Counted from the first letter of the stretch, positions 1 to 9,528 are shown. The stretch is DNA of 64,000 bases from Thioalkalivibrio sp. ALJ12 (GCF_000378305.1 NZ_KB899538.1:1024001-1088000); one strand, 5' to 3'. Translations and numbers: made by a program. Notes: generated from the letters alone by a model not told the origin.

Positions 1-348
1 TCTGAGCAAAAGCGAGCGACGGACGTGTTCCAGCCGCAGCCGACCGAGCGCAAGACGCTCGAGATCCCGGAGCTCGAACCGGCCGCCACGCCGGGGGGCG
101 CGGTGATGGACTGGGTGGAGGCCAGCGGCTGGCGCGAGGGCCTGGGTACGGACTACTCCAGTCTGGAGATCCACCATCAGCGCCGCGAGCGGGCCGAGGT
201 CTTCGTCAAGAACCTGCGCGATGACGCCGTGCGCGACCATGAATACCGGCTGACACTTCGTGAACGCGACGATGGCTGGGCGGTGACCGGGGTGGAGCGG
301 CGCGTGATCTGTCGCCGGGGGTTGTCTGGCGACGGGCTTTGTCGCTGA
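1..348 (+). CDS. Partial protein of unknown function (C-terminal part)
   Basis: The frame is open from the first base of the window, so the real start lies to the left. About 115 residues are visible. They end in a compact segment with alternating charged and hydrophobic residues (EVFVKNLRDDAV, then RLTLRERDDGW) that looks like a small beta-rich fold. Two cysteines sit near the C-terminus (VICRRG and GLCR). A GTG at 25 is possible, but nothing near it looks like a strong ribosome site. I do not recognise the family. It converges on the methyltransferase gene that ends at 376. Confidence 0.5.
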   Translation, partial: SEQKRATDVFQPQPTERKTLEIPELEPAATPGGAVMDWVEASGWREGLGTDYSSLEIHHQRRERAEVFVKNLRDDAVRDHEYRLTLRERDDGWAVTGVERRVICRRGLSGDGLCR

Positions 349-375
349 TCGCCTGATTCGCGCGCGGCCTGACGA

Positions 376-1038
376 TCAGCGGCGGCGCGCCAGGGACAGG
401 CCGTCACCAATCGGTACCAGCGAGAGGTCGATGCGCTCGTCGCGATGCAGCGCCTGGTTGAAGTCGCGGATGGCCCGGGTGTCTTCGTCATCGCAGTCGC
501 GGTCGGCCACCTGACCATGCCAGAGGGTGTTGTCCACCATGATCAGTCCGCCCGGGCGGACCAGTCGCAGGCAGGCCTCGAAGTACTCCGGGTAACCGGT
601 CTTGTCGGCGTCGATGAACGCAAGATCGAAGCGATCGCTCTGTCCTTCAGCCTCCAGCTGGCGCAGGCTGGCGCGCGCATCGCCCAGGCGCAGGTCCATG
701 CGCGCGGCCAGACCGGCCCGGTCCCAGTAGCGCCTGGCGATCGCGGTCCAGGCCTCGCTGTGATCCAGGCAGACCACCTCGCCGTCGTCGGGGAGAGCTT
801 GCCCCACCGCCAGCGCGCTGTAGCCGGTAAAGGTGCCGACTTCCAGGTAGCGCCGGGCCCCGACCAGGCGCGCCAGCAGGGCCATGAACTGTCCCTGTTC
901 GGGGGCGATCTGCATGTTGTGCTCCGGCAGCCCCGCGGTCTCGGCGCGCAGCTCCGCAAGCAGGCTGGACTCGCGCAGCGAGCGATCCAGTACATAGGCC
1001 TGAAGGCGGTCATCGAGCCCGATTGAACGGTTGGACAT
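376..1038 (-). CDS. Class I SAM-dependent O-methyltransferase
   Basis: About 220 residues, the usual size of the caffeoyl-CoA/catechol O-methyltransferase-like family. The SAM-binding motif is EVGTFTGYSAL near residue 67. The metal-binding and catalytic FIDADK segment and the VDNTLWHG segment follow, as in PF01596 members. The small-molecule substrate cannot be told from sequence. The ATG at 1038 is chosen because AAGGAG lies five bases upstream; a GTG at 1041 is also in frame. The ribosome site overlaps the stop of the upstream permease gene, so the two are probably one transcript with translational coupling. Confidence 0.9.
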   Translation of the reverse strand: MSNRSIGLDDRLQAYVLDRSLRESSLLAELRAETAGLPEHNMQIAPEQGQFMALLARLVGARRYLEVGTFTGYSALAVGQALPDDGEVVCLDHSEAWTAIARRYWDRAGLAARMDLRLGDARASLRQLEAEGQSDRFDLAFIDADKTGYPEYFEACLRLVRPGGLIMVDNTLWHGQVADRDCDDEDTRAIRDFNQALHRDERIDLSLVPIGDGLSLARRR

Positions 1039-1047
1039 CACGGCTCC

Positions 1048-2097
1048 TTAGGCATGGGCAGGCAGGCGCCAGCGTAGCGGATGCAGGGCGAGCACCACCA
1101 GCACGGCCAGCGCCACCCATTCGACGGTGGGCGGTATCCATTCGGTGGCCTTGCCCGGGGTGATCGCGGGGCTCAACCCGCTCATGCCCAGTCCGGCATC
1201 CAGTGCCAGCCCGAGCGCCACGGTGCTGGCGCCGATCCCCAATAGATAAAGACTCAGGGCCGCGTTGCCCAGTTCCCGCCGGAACACCCCCAGGGTCGCC
1301 AGGCTGGTGATCGGGGCGGCCAGCAGGAACACCAGCACGGCGCCAGGAGAAACTCCAGCCGCCAGCAGGGCGACCGCGATGGGGGTGGCCGCGGTCGCAC
1401 ACAGGTACATCGGGATGCCGATCACGGCGAGCAGCAGCATTGCCGGCAGCCCGCTGCCATATTCCGCCAGTGCGGCCGGTGGCACCAGGGCCAGCAGCGC
1501 CCCGGCAACGAACAGTCCGATCACCAGCCAGAGACGGATGTCATCCAGCACGTCGCCGAATGCGTAGCGCTGGCCCTCCAGCAGGCGCGTCCATGGGCCC
1601 GGCGCCGTGGCGGATGGTGAGCCCCCTCCATCGCAGGAAGCCGCGGTGCAGCAGTCTTGTGACGTCCGCGTATTGTCCGCATGCGCCGCGGGAGCGCGCG
1701 TGCGCCCGACCAGCAGGCCCGTGGCGATGGCCGTCACCACGGCGCCGGCGACCCGGGCGACGGTCATCAGGGGGCCGAGCAGGGCATAGCTGATCGCCAC
1801 CGAGTCGACGCCCACGCCCGGGGTACCGATCAGGAACGCCGTGGTCGGGCCCCGTCCGGCGCCGCCCCGGTGCAGTGCCAGGGCGGTCGGGATCGCCCCG
1901 CAGGAGCAAAGCGGCAAGGGTGCCCCGGCAATGGCGGCGCGGGCGGTCGGTGCCAGACCCGTGCCGCCCAGCCAGCGCTGCAGCACCGCCTCTGGCAGGA
2001 AGGCCTTGACCAGTCCGGCCGCGGCCAGGCCCAGCAGCAGCCACGGGGCGGCCGTCAGGGCGAGTTCCAGCGTAGCGCTCAGGATCGCGGCGATCAT
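1048..2097 (-). CDS. Permease of the SO_0444/ArsP type (putative Cu/Zn efflux)
   Basis: A 349-residue polytopic membrane protein of the PF03773 (DUF318) permease family. The N-terminal half carries the family hallmark PLCSCGAIPTALAL. A hydrophilic central loop contains clustered cysteines (QDCCTAASCDGG), a likely metal-binding site. About eight to ten hydrophobic segments surround it. The cysteine-rich loop points to the SO_0444 subgroup, which is annotated as a Cu/Zn efflux transporter, rather than to organoarsenical ArsP. The metal is inferred only. It is divergent from the copD-like gene at 2245, and the O-methyltransferase follows nine bases downstream. Confidence 0.85.
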   Translation of the reverse strand: MIAAILSATLELALTAAPWLLLGLAAAGLVKAFLPEAVLQRWLGGTGLAPTARAAIAGAPLPLCSCGAIPTALALHRGGAGRGPTTAFLIGTPGVGVDSVAISYALLGPLMTVARVAGAVVTAIATGLLVGRTRAPAAHADNTRTSQDCCTAASCDGGGSPSATAPGPWTRLLEGQRYAFGDVLDDIRLWLVIGLFVAGALLALVPPAALAEYGSGLPAMLLLAVIGIPMYLCATAATPIAVALLAAGVSPGAVLVFLLAAPITSLATLGVFRRELGNAALSLYLLGIGASTVALGLALDAGLGMSGLSPAITPGKATEWIPPTVEWVALAVLVVLALHPLRWRLPAHA

Positions 2098-2244
2098 TGG
2101 TCGATCGTCGTCTTGGGACGTCGCCGCTGCAAGAGTCCGCGAGGGCAGCGCCGGATGGTGACTGGCGAGACAGGGGTCGGCAGAGTCCGCTGTGCCCGGC
2201 TACACTGCGCCACGGAATCATCCGAAACGGACAAGGAGCGGAAT

Positions 2245-2715
2245 ATGGAAGGGTATGCACTGGCCACCGTGGTGCACGTGCTGGCGGTCGTGATCTGGGT
2301 TGGCGGGATGTTCTTCGCCTGGATGTTCCTGCGGCCGACGGCGGCACGGCAGCTCGACGACATGGCGCGGCTGCGCCTGTGGGAAGAGGTGTTCCAGCGC
2401 TTCTTTCCCTGGGTGTGGGCGGCGGTCGTGGCGCTGCTGATCACCGGCTTCCACATGATCTTCCTGGTGTTTGGCGGCATGGACAGCGTGCATCCCAGTG
2501 TGCACACGATGCTGGCGCTGGGCCTCATCATGATGGCGATCTTCGCCCATGTGGTATTCGCCCCGTACCGCCGTATGCGCCAGGCGATCGCGGCCAGTGA
2601 CACCGCGGAAGGCCTGCGCCGTCTGGGCCAGATCCGCCGGCTGGTGGGTATCAACACCCTGATCGGGCTGGTCACCATCATCGTGGCCTCCGGTGGTCCG
2701 CTGATGCCGCAGTAG
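2245..2715 (+). CDS. CopD-family membrane protein
   Basis: 156 residues with four predicted membrane helices. The first helix carries His and Trp (VVHVLAVVIWVGGMFF), as in the CopD/YgiZ-like PF05425 group associated with copper handling or heme-linked membrane proteins. A further His-rich stretch is MDSVHPSVHTML. ATG 2245 is preceded by AAGGAGCGG. The frame extends further upstream but has no sensible protein there. It is divergently arranged with the putative metal exporter at 1048-2097, which weakly supports a shared metal theme. Confidence 0.8.
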   Translation: MEGYALATVVHVLAVVIWVGGMFFAWMFLRPTAARQLDDMARLRLWEEVFQRFFPWVWAAVVALLITGFHMIFLVFGGMDSVHPSVHTMLALGLIMMAIFAHVVFAPYRRMRQAIAASDTAEGLRRLGQIRRLVGINTLIGLVTIIVASGGPLMPQ

Positions 2716-2752
2716 GGTCATTGCCGGTCGGGCAGTCGGGAGAGGCCGGGGC

Positions 2753-3232
2753 TCAGCCGGCCGATCGCAGGGCCGGGTGCCAGACCAGACGCGGCGTGCC
2801 GGGAGGTTCGATTACCACAGCCGCGTTCTGGTCGAACCCGACCATCCAGGTATCCAGCTCGGCGGCGCCCATCCCCAGCACACAGCAGCCGGGTTCGTCG
2901 GCCCAGCGGCCGGCCGGGTCCCGGTGGACCGTGGGCCAGCAGCGCCAGCCGGCCTGCGCCAGCTCGCGCTCGAGACGGGCCTGGCGTGCGCGGTTCTCCG
3001 GTTCCGGCAGGGGGTCGCTGCGCGGGTTCCATGCGGTCAGCAAGCTGGCCTGCTTCACCCCCTGTGCCTGCACGGCGGCCTCGAGACGCGGATCGCGCTG
3101 ACCGATGCGCAGGAGCAACGTCTGCCCGGGGGCCTCGATGCAATAGTGCGTGGCAGTGTAGGCCCGGGACAGCGCCGCCCGGGTCTCGGGGTTATCGATG
3201 GGTGTCCCGTCCCCTCTTGAGTTTGGCGCCAT
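2753..3232 (-). CDS. DUF3293 domain protein
   Basis: About 159 residues from the ATG at 3232. The frame continues to 3298, but the extra 22 residues are not family-like. The start of the domain (TRAALSRAYTATHY), the middle (LTAWNPRSDPLPEPEN) and the end (WMVGFDQNAAVV) match the DUF3293 pattern of small soluble proteins with no known role. It converges on the copD-like gene and is divergent from the short frame at 3288. The start codon is uncertain because no clear ribosome site is seen. Confidence 0.75.
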   Translation of the reverse strand: MAPNSRGDGTPIDNPETRAALSRAYTATHYCIEAPGQTLLLRIGQRDPRLEAAVQAQGVKQASLLTAWNPRSDPLPEPENRARQARLERELAQAGWRCWPTVHRDPAGRWADEPGCCVLGMGAAELDTWMVGFDQNAAVVIEPPGTPRLVWHPALRSAG

Positions 3233-3287
3233 CCCGGGGCACTCTCGCGTGTGGTCGTGCGGACTCACGATCACACAGGGAGACAGC

Positions 3288-3386
3288 ATGCGCGTCAAGG
3301 ACTGGACTCAGACCTGCCGGACGGTCGGTGACGATCCGACGATCACGCGGGCGAAGGCACTGGCAGCCGGAAGGTCGGTGGGCTGA
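3288..3386 (+). pseudogene. 32-codon CBS-like remnant or leader peptide
   Basis: A short frame with a good ribosome site (AGGGAGA, eight bases upstream of the ATG) that stops two bases before the GTG of the diguanylate cyclase. The peptide begins MRVKDW and continues with TVGDDPTITRAKAL. This is the classic beginning of a CBS domain (V-D-W-M ... V-x-x-D-x-T-I-x-x-A). It breaks off after one helix. It is either the stub of a lost CBS-domain gene or a small peptide translationally coupled to the downstream gene. Confidence 0.45.
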
Positions 3387-3388
3387 TC

Positions 3389-5116
3389 GTGTCCGTCGAT
3401 CGCCCGCGTGTCCCGGGAATCACCAGCGTGTTTGCGCTGGTGATTCTGCTGGTCGCGGCGATCGCGGTGTTCAGTTGGCTGCGGGTGCAACACCTGCAGC
3501 AGGATATCCAGACCCTCACCGAAGAACACATCCAGAGGGTTGATCATGTCCACCGCATGCGCAGCCTGGTGCGCGAGCGTGTGCTGCGCGCATCGCTGGT
3601 GGTGAGCGCGGAGGACACCGCCCTGCAGGAGCGCTATCACCGGGAGTTTCGCGACCTCGCGCCCCAGTTCGTGGAGACACTGGCGGCGGCGGAGGCCCAG
3701 ACCACCGAGACCGCGGAGCGCCAGCGCATGCAGGAATTGCGCGAGCTGACTTCCATCGGCGCCCCGCTTCTGGAAGACATCGTCGATCTCGCCCTGGTCG
3801 GGGACCGTAACGAGGCCCTGGGCATGCTGTATGCCGACTTGATGCCGGTGCAGGAAGAAGTCCTGGGTCAGATGGAGCGCATACTGGAGGCTTTCCACCG
3901 GGACAATACGCGTGCGATCGAGGTCATGGCGCAACGCCATGAACAAAGCCAGGAATGGATGCTGTGGGCCACCGGTCTGGCGGCGTTGCTGATCATGCTG
4001 CTGGGGGCTCGCGTACGCCACCGCCTGCAGCGCAATCACCAGGCACTACAGGACGAGTTGCGCGAGCGCGAACGAGTGGAGGCGCGCCTGCGCGAGACCC
4101 AGGGGGGTCTCGAGGCCGCCGTGGCGCGTCGAACGGCGGAGCTCGAGGAGACCACGGCGCGCCTGGAGGAGGCGCAGCGCAGTGCGGGCGCAGGGTTCTG
4201 GGACTGGGACATACGCAATGGGCAGCTGAACTGGTCCGCTCATGTGTTCGAGCTGTTCGGGCTGGACCCCGGGTTGGACGAGGCGGGTTTCGAGTCCTAC
4301 ATCCACGCCGTGCACCCGGATGACCGCACCCGCGTGCGCCGGACCATCAACCAGGCCCTTGCCAGCGAAGCGGTCTATCGTGTCGATCACCGGGTCGTGC
4401 GGCCGGATGGCGGGGTGCGCCATGTGCGCGTGGAAGGCGAGATCGCCCGTGACGACACCGGCCGCCCCCTGCAGGTCCTGGGGATGGTGCGGGATGTCAC
4501 CCTGGAAAAGGCCTCGGAGGAGCGCCTGTGGCATCAGGCCCATCATGACTCGCTGACCGGGCTGGCCAATCGCAGTCTCTTTAACGAGCACCTGTGCCAT
4601 GCGCTGCGCCGTGCCCAGCGCAACAACACGGGGCTGGCCCTGGTGGTCTGCGATCTGGACGGGTTCAAGCCAATCAATGACCGGCTTGGCCATGACGCGG
4701 GCGATGTGGTGCTGGTGACGGTGGCCGGGCGTCTGCGCGAGGGGGTGCGCGAGTGCGATGTGGTCGCCCGCATGGGGGGAGACGAGTTCGTGATTCTGCT
4801 GGAAAACATGGATGGCCCGGATGCCTTGCTCGGGGTCGGTCTGAAGCTGATCGAACGCTTTGCCGAGCCCATCGAGGTCAACCACGAGGCCGTGCAGGTG
4901 GGCTTGAGCATGGGAGCAGCTCTGTACCCGCATGACAGTGCCGACGCGGAAGGTCTGCTGCTGCAGGCGGATCGTGCGATGTATGCGGCCAAGGAGGCCG
5001 GGGGCGGCGGGATCGTGTTGTACGAGCAGGTCGATACCAGCCTCGCCAGCCGGTCGAACACACGGCATCGGCGGCGCGGGCCGCTGGGCTGCGGTCTTGG
5101 GCTGGAAGCCCCGTAG
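3389..5116 (+). CDS. Membrane diguanylate cyclase with PAS domain
   Basis: 575 residues that probably make cyclic di-GMP. Transmembrane helices lie at about 13-31 and 189-207 and bracket a helical sensor segment resembling a four-helix-bundle (4HB_MCP-like) domain. A coiled coil follows at about 220-262, then a PAS/PAC domain at about 265-375. The catalytic GGDEF domain spans about 385-550, with the intact signature GGDEF at 463-467. An RxxD inhibitory site (RECD, 454-457) sits exactly five residues before it, so product feedback is expected. The GTG start is set by the preceding stop at 3386. The basic tail after 550 is not part of the domain. Confidence 0.9.
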   Translation: MSVDRPRVPGITSVFALVILLVAAIAVFSWLRVQHLQQDIQTLTEEHIQRVDHVHRMRSLVRERVLRASLVVSAEDTALQERYHREFRDLAPQFVETLAAAEAQTTETAERQRMQELRELTSIGAPLLEDIVDLALVGDRNEALGMLYADLMPVQEEVLGQMERILEAFHRDNTRAIEVMAQRHEQSQEWMLWATGLAALLIMLLGARVRHRLQRNHQALQDELRERERVEARLRETQGGLEAAVARRTAELEETTARLEEAQRSAGAGFWDWDIRNGQLNWSAHVFELFGLDPGLDEAGFESYIHAVHPDDRTRVRRTINQALASEAVYRVDHRVVRPDGGVRHVRVEGEIARDDTGRPLQVLGMVRDVTLEKASEERLWHQAHHDSLTGLANRSLFNEHLCHALRRAQRNNTGLALVVCDLDGFKPINDRLGHDAGDVVLVTVAGRLREGVRECDVVARMGGDEFVILLENMDGPDALLGVGLKLIERFAEPIEVNHEAVQVGLSMGAALYPHDSADAEGLLLQADRAMYAAKEAGGGGIVLYEQVDTSLASRSNTRHRRRGPLGCGLGLEAP

Positions 5117-5127
5117 TCAGCGCTGGG

Positions 5128-8019
5128 TCAGCTCTGGCGTTGCGCTGCCTGGCTGGAGTTTCGTTCCAGCCAGGCCGGGAACTCGTCTTCCGCGATCGGC
5201 TGGCCGTAGAGAAATCCCTGGAAATGCGTGCAACCCAGTGCCAGGAGCCGCTGGCGCTGGGTCTGTTGGGCCACGCCCTCGGCGATCACGCGCAGGCCCA
5301 TGTTGTGGCCGATATCGAGGATGTTCTCGATGAGCATCTGCTCGCCCTTGTCCACGAGTTCATCGATGAACGACTTGTCGATCTTGAGTTCGTCCAGTGG
5401 CAGATCGCGCAGGTAGGCCAGAGACGAATACCCCGTGCCGAAGTCATCCAGTGCCACCTGGACGCCGAACTCGCGCAGCACCCGAAGTTTCCCAATGGCA
5501 TCGGACAGGTCACGCAGCAGTCCCGACTCGGTCACTTCCAGGGTGATGCGGCTGGGTTCCAGGTCGGCGGCCTGCACGCGCTCCCTGAGCTGCTCGACGA
5601 AATCGGGGCGGGCCAGCTGCCAGGGCGAGATATTGATGGCCACGTGGGGCGGAAGCGGCAGACCCCGCGCGCGCCAGTCCCGCAGATTTTCCAGTACATG
5701 TTCGACCACCCAGGTCCCGATAGGGTGGATCAGCCCGGTCTCCTCGGCGATCGGGATGAACAGCGCCGGCCCGACCGAGCCCAGCTCGGGGTGTGTCCAG
5801 CGCAGCAGCGCCTCGGCACCGATCAGGTTCTCCTGGGCATCGAACTGCGGCTGGTAACTCAGGTGCATCTCGTGATTCGCCAGGGCCTGGCGCAGCCCCT
5901 CCTCGATCTGCAGCCGTGCACGGGCCTCGTCCTGCAGCGCATGGCGGTAGAACTGCACCCCGCCGCGTCCGGTCCGTTTCGCCTGGTACAGCGCGATGTC
6001 GGCATGGCGCAAGGCATCCGATGAGGTCTGCCCCGCGTCCGGGAACAGCACGCAGCCCAGGCTGGCGCCGACACTGAAGGTGCGCTCTCCCACCACGATC
6101 GGGTGCTGCAGGGCATCCAGCAGCCGTTGGGCCGCGTCGTTGACCGTCGCCTCGATCGCCTGGCGCGATGCGCGCCGGGGATGGATCAGGGTGGCGAACT
6201 CGTCCCCGCCCAGGCGCACCACCAGGGCCTGTGCGGGCGCGTTCTGTCGCAGGCGGTCGGCGACCGCGGCCAGCACGGTGTCACCGACCGCGTGCCCCAG
6301 GGCATCGTTGATCGTCTTGAAATGGTCCAGATCGATCAGGATGAGCCCGCCATGCTGGCCCCCGTAATGTGCCAGGTCCAGATCCTGGGTTAGGGCGTCG
6401 TGCAACTGGATCCGATTGGCCAGTCCGGTCAGCGGATCGTGATAGGCGAGCCGCCGGATGTGCTCCTCACCTTCCAGTCGCTCGAGTTCGGCCGCTGCCC
6501 GGTCGGCAAAGATCTCGAGGATGCCCGCTGCCTGTTCGGTTTCGTCCAGCGGGTAGCGGTTCAGGACCGCGATGTGTCCGAGTTCGCGTCCCTGACTGTC
6601 GAGCATGGGGGCCCCGAGATAGCTGCGTGCCTCCATCTCGACGAGGAGGTGGTCGTGTGGGAACAGTTCCTGAACGCCATCCGGGTAGACGCACAGACCG
6701 CTCGTTAGTGTTTCATCGCAAGGGGTGTTGGCCAGGGCATAGTGGATGTTCTGCCCGAGTTCTCCATCTTGGGAAAGCGCGACGGTTTCGACGTAACCGG
6801 GCCTGTCCGCCATGTTGATGCCCACCAGGGCATAGTTGGCGCGAAAGACCTCGCTTAGCCGAAGCACAAGGTTCTGGAAGAAGCTCTCCCGGTCGTGGGC
6901 GCGAAAACCCTGAGCGATCACGCGCAGTGCGTCTTCGCTGCGGCGCGCCAGTGTGATGTCTTCCTGCATCACGACGATGTCCTGCACCTCGTCGCGGTGG
7001 TTCTTCAGGGGATAGACGCAGCCCTTCAGCCAGCGGTTGCCCGCCTGTTTGGCCGCGGGGTCGGAGCTCGCGTGATACGCGAACGGGCCGACGAGCTGCC
7101 GCTCGCCCAGCGCGGCGGCGCGGATCGCGTCGGTGATGCGTCCGTCGATAGTGTCTGGGAGATGCAGCACGCTGGAATCTTGCACGCGCTTGCCCTTGCG
7201 GCCGTGCATCGCCTCCCAGGCCGCGTTGACCTGGCGCACCCGGCCCTCGGGCGTGAGGACCTCCACGGCCATCGGGGCCTGGTGCACCAGGTCGCGAAAG
7301 CGGTGCTCGGATTCGCGGATGCGCTCCTGAGTCTCCCGGTGCAGCACCAGGCTCATCACCAGGATCATGCCCAGATAACCGAACACCCCCAGTGGAACGG
7401 ACTCGATGATGCCGAGGCGTACCAGTGCGCCCTGAACGGTGGCCGCGAGGAAGACAATGATCGCTGCGAAAAGGATCAGCGGGCCGCTGCCTCCTTCACG
7501 TCGCCACTGCCGCAGCAGTGCCCAAAGGGCGAAGCCGAACACCAGTAGCAGGCCCGCCAGAGCCAGCAGGAACCAAGGGCTCGGCGGCCCCATCCCAAGC
7601 GACAGTGTTTCGCCCCAGGGCATGGCGACTGTACGTAGCTCGGAAATCTCGCTCAATTGCAGCCCGTACGGTTGGCGCGTGTTCGCGATCCAGACGGCGA
7701 GCATTAGCACGCCCAGGACTGCGAGCAGGCCGCGTGCCGGGGTCTCGGTATAGCGGGCGATAAAGGCCGCGAACAGTACATACACGGGGGCAATCAGGGC
7801 GTAGTACACCTTGATTGGGCCAGCATAGGCCTCGATGGACGTCGCCTGGTAGGACAGGGCAATGCTGAACGCGGCGCCCGTCATCAACAGGCACATCGCG
7901 GCGAACAGCAGGTGTTCCACGCGGCGCAGGCTGTGGGCCGCATGCAGGAGGTGGCTGGCTGTGGCGTAGACACACAGCCCGGCAAGCAGGTACAGCGCTG
8001 CGATCAGTGGACCACTCAT
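5128..8019 (-). CDS. GGDEF-EAL protein with membrane, PAS and GAF sensor domains
   Basis: 963 residues. The first about 225 form some seven membrane helices, followed by a PAS domain (about 235-355) and a GAF domain (about 370-520). The GGDEF domain carries an intact GGDEF at 604-608. The EAL domain has EAL at 736-738, DDFGTGYSSL and a KIDKSFI segment. Both cyclase and phosphodiesterase signatures look complete, so the direction of activity cannot be predicted. It converges on the diguanylate cyclase gene with an 11-base gap. A GC-rich ribosome site precedes the ATG. Confidence 0.92.
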   Translation of the reverse strand: MSGPLIAALYLLAGLCVYATASHLLHAAHSLRRVEHLLFAAMCLLMTGAAFSIALSYQATSIEAYAGPIKVYYALIAPVYVLFAAFIARYTETPARGLLAVLGVLMLAVWIANTRQPYGLQLSEISELRTVAMPWGETLSLGMGPPSPWFLLALAGLLLVFGFALWALLRQWRREGGSGPLILFAAIIVFLAATVQGALVRLGIIESVPLGVFGYLGMILVMSLVLHRETQERIRESEHRFRDLVHQAPMAVEVLTPEGRVRQVNAAWEAMHGRKGKRVQDSSVLHLPDTIDGRITDAIRAAALGERQLVGPFAYHASSDPAAKQAGNRWLKGCVYPLKNHRDEVQDIVVMQEDITLARRSEDALRVIAQGFRAHDRESFFQNLVLRLSEVFRANYALVGINMADRPGYVETVALSQDGELGQNIHYALANTPCDETLTSGLCVYPDGVQELFPHDHLLVEMEARSYLGAPMLDSQGRELGHIAVLNRYPLDETEQAAGILEIFADRAAAELERLEGEEHIRRLAYHDPLTGLANRIQLHDALTQDLDLAHYGGQHGGLILIDLDHFKTINDALGHAVGDTVLAAVADRLRQNAPAQALVVRLGGDEFATLIHPRRASRQAIEATVNDAAQRLLDALQHPIVVGERTFSVGASLGCVLFPDAGQTSSDALRHADIALYQAKRTGRGGVQFYRHALQDEARARLQIEEGLRQALANHEMHLSYQPQFDAQENLIGAEALLRWTHPELGSVGPALFIPIAEETGLIHPIGTWVVEHVLENLRDWRARGLPLPPHVAINISPWQLARPDFVEQLRERVQAADLEPSRITLEVTESGLLRDLSDAIGKLRVLREFGVQVALDDFGTGYSSLAYLRDLPLDELKIDKSFIDELVDKGEQMLIENILDIGHNMGLRVIAEGVAQQTQRQRLLALGCTHFQGFLYGQPIAEDEFPAWLERNSSQAAQRQS

Positions 8020-8103
8020 GGCCGCCCCCCTGTTGCGACGGAAATCCCTTTCCTTATCGACAAGTTAAGCACAACCGCGAGTGGGTTGCGCGCAGCCGGG
8101 GGG

Positions 8104-9528
8104 CTACAGGTATGGAGTCAGCAGGCGGGCGGCGCCATCGCGCAGGCGGGCGGGGAGGGTGCGCGCGTGGACATCTTCCAGGCTCAGCGCGTGGGAGCGC
8201 GAGCGCAGATCCTCGGCCCAGTCGGCTAGCTGCTGCCCCAGGTCGCGGCCCACGCATTCCAGGTTGCACTCGAAGTTGAGGCGCAGGCTGCGCGGGTCCC
8301 AGTTGGCCGATCCCACCAGGGCCCATTCCCCGTCGACGAGCATCAGCTTGGAGTGATTGAACGGGGGCGGCGTCAACCAGATGCGGCAGCCGCGGGTCAG
8401 GAGTTCGCCGTGCAGCGGACGGGCGGCCCACTCGACCAGGCGCAGGTTGTTGCGTTCCGGCAGCAGTAGATCGACCTCGATGCCGCGCAGGGCCGCGGCC
8501 TTGAGCGCCCCCAGCAGTTCCAGGTCAGGCAGGAAGTAGGGCGTGACCACGGTAACGTGCTCGCGCGCCTCCGCGATCGCGGCCAGCAGGGTGAACTTGA
8601 GCACCTCGAAGTCTTCATCGGGGCCGTCCGGCAGGGCGCGGCACAACTGGGCACCTGCCAGGCGCGTCTCCTCCGGGAACCAGGGCGGGCCCTCCAGCGC
8701 CTCCTGCGTGCTGAACTGCCAGTCTTCCGCGAACACCCGCTGCAACTGCAGGCAGATCGGACCGCGGACCTCGAAGTGCAGGTCCTGAATCGGGTGTGGG
8801 CCCGGGTCGCTCGCGCTGTGGCCGCGACGGATATTCATGCCTCCGGTAAAGCCGTGCTCGCCATCCACCAGCAGCATCTTGCGGTGATTGCGCAGATTGA
8901 ACGCCGCAAGCGTCCGCGGCAGGTGGTGTACGGGCATGAAGGCGGCGGCCGGGATGCCGGCCCGCTTGAGGAAGCGCAGGGTGTTGCGGCGGCTGTAGCG
9001 GGCGCCGATCCCATCGATCAGGACGCGCACCTCGACGCCGCGGTCGTGGGCGGCCTTCAGGTGGCGCACGAATCGCTGCCCGACCACGTCGTAGTCAAAG
9101 ATATAGGTCGCCAGGGTGATGCTGCGGGACGCGCGGTCGATTGCCTCGAGCATCGCCGCATAGGCCTGGTCCCCATCGGTCAGCGGTCGGACCGAATTGC
9201 CGGCGCTGGCGCGAAACGGCGCGAGCCGGTCGCCACAGCCCAGCAGGCGACTCCAGCGGGGCGGAATGCCCGGGCCGTCGGCGTCGCGCGCCGCGGGGTC
9301 GACCAGCAGATGGCCCTCGCGCAGGGCGTGGGCGCGGCGGCGGATGCGGTTGACCCCGAACATCCAGTACAGGATCGAGCCCCCCACCGGCAGCAGTACG
9401 ATCAGCCCGACCCAGGCGATCACGGTCCCGGTCTCGCGGCGCTGGAGCAATGCGTGCATCACACTGGCGGCGGCCAGTGCAAAGGCGGCGACGGCAGTGA
9501 TACTGGCAATCCAGCCGGTACCCAGCAC
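8104..9528 (-). CDS. cls: Cardiolipin synthase (phospholipase D family)
   Basis: 474 residues. Two N-terminal membrane helices of the PLDc_N type are followed by two phospholipase D catalytic cores. The first is HRKMLLVDGEHGFTGG and the second HSKLMLVDGEWALVGSANWD, so both HKD motifs are complete. The enzyme joins two phosphatidylglycerols, or phosphatidylglycerol and phosphatidylethanolamine, into cardiolipin at the inner membrane. The length fits the ClsA/ClsB-type bacterial enzymes. It is divergent from parC, with 108 bases between the starts. Confidence 0.92.
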   Translation of the reverse strand: MLGTGWIASITAVAAFALAAASVMHALLQRRETGTVIAWVGLIVLLPVGGSILYWMFGVNRIRRRAHALREGHLLVDPAARDADGPGIPPRWSRLLGCGDRLAPFRASAGNSVRPLTDGDQAYAAMLEAIDRASRSITLATYIFDYDVVGQRFVRHLKAAHDRGVEVRVLIDGIGARYSRRNTLRFLKRAGIPAAAFMPVHHLPRTLAAFNLRNHRKMLLVDGEHGFTGGMNIRRGHSASDPGPHPIQDLHFEVRGPICLQLQRVFAEDWQFSTQEALEGPPWFPEETRLAGAQLCRALPDGPDEDFEVLKFTLLAAIAEAREHVTVVTPYFLPDLELLGALKAAALRGIEVDLLLPERNNLRLVEWAARPLHGELLTRGCRIWLTPPPFNHSKLMLVDGEWALVGSANWDPRSLRLNFECNLECVGRDLGQQLADWAEDLRSRSHALSLEDVHARTLPARLRDGAARLLTPYL

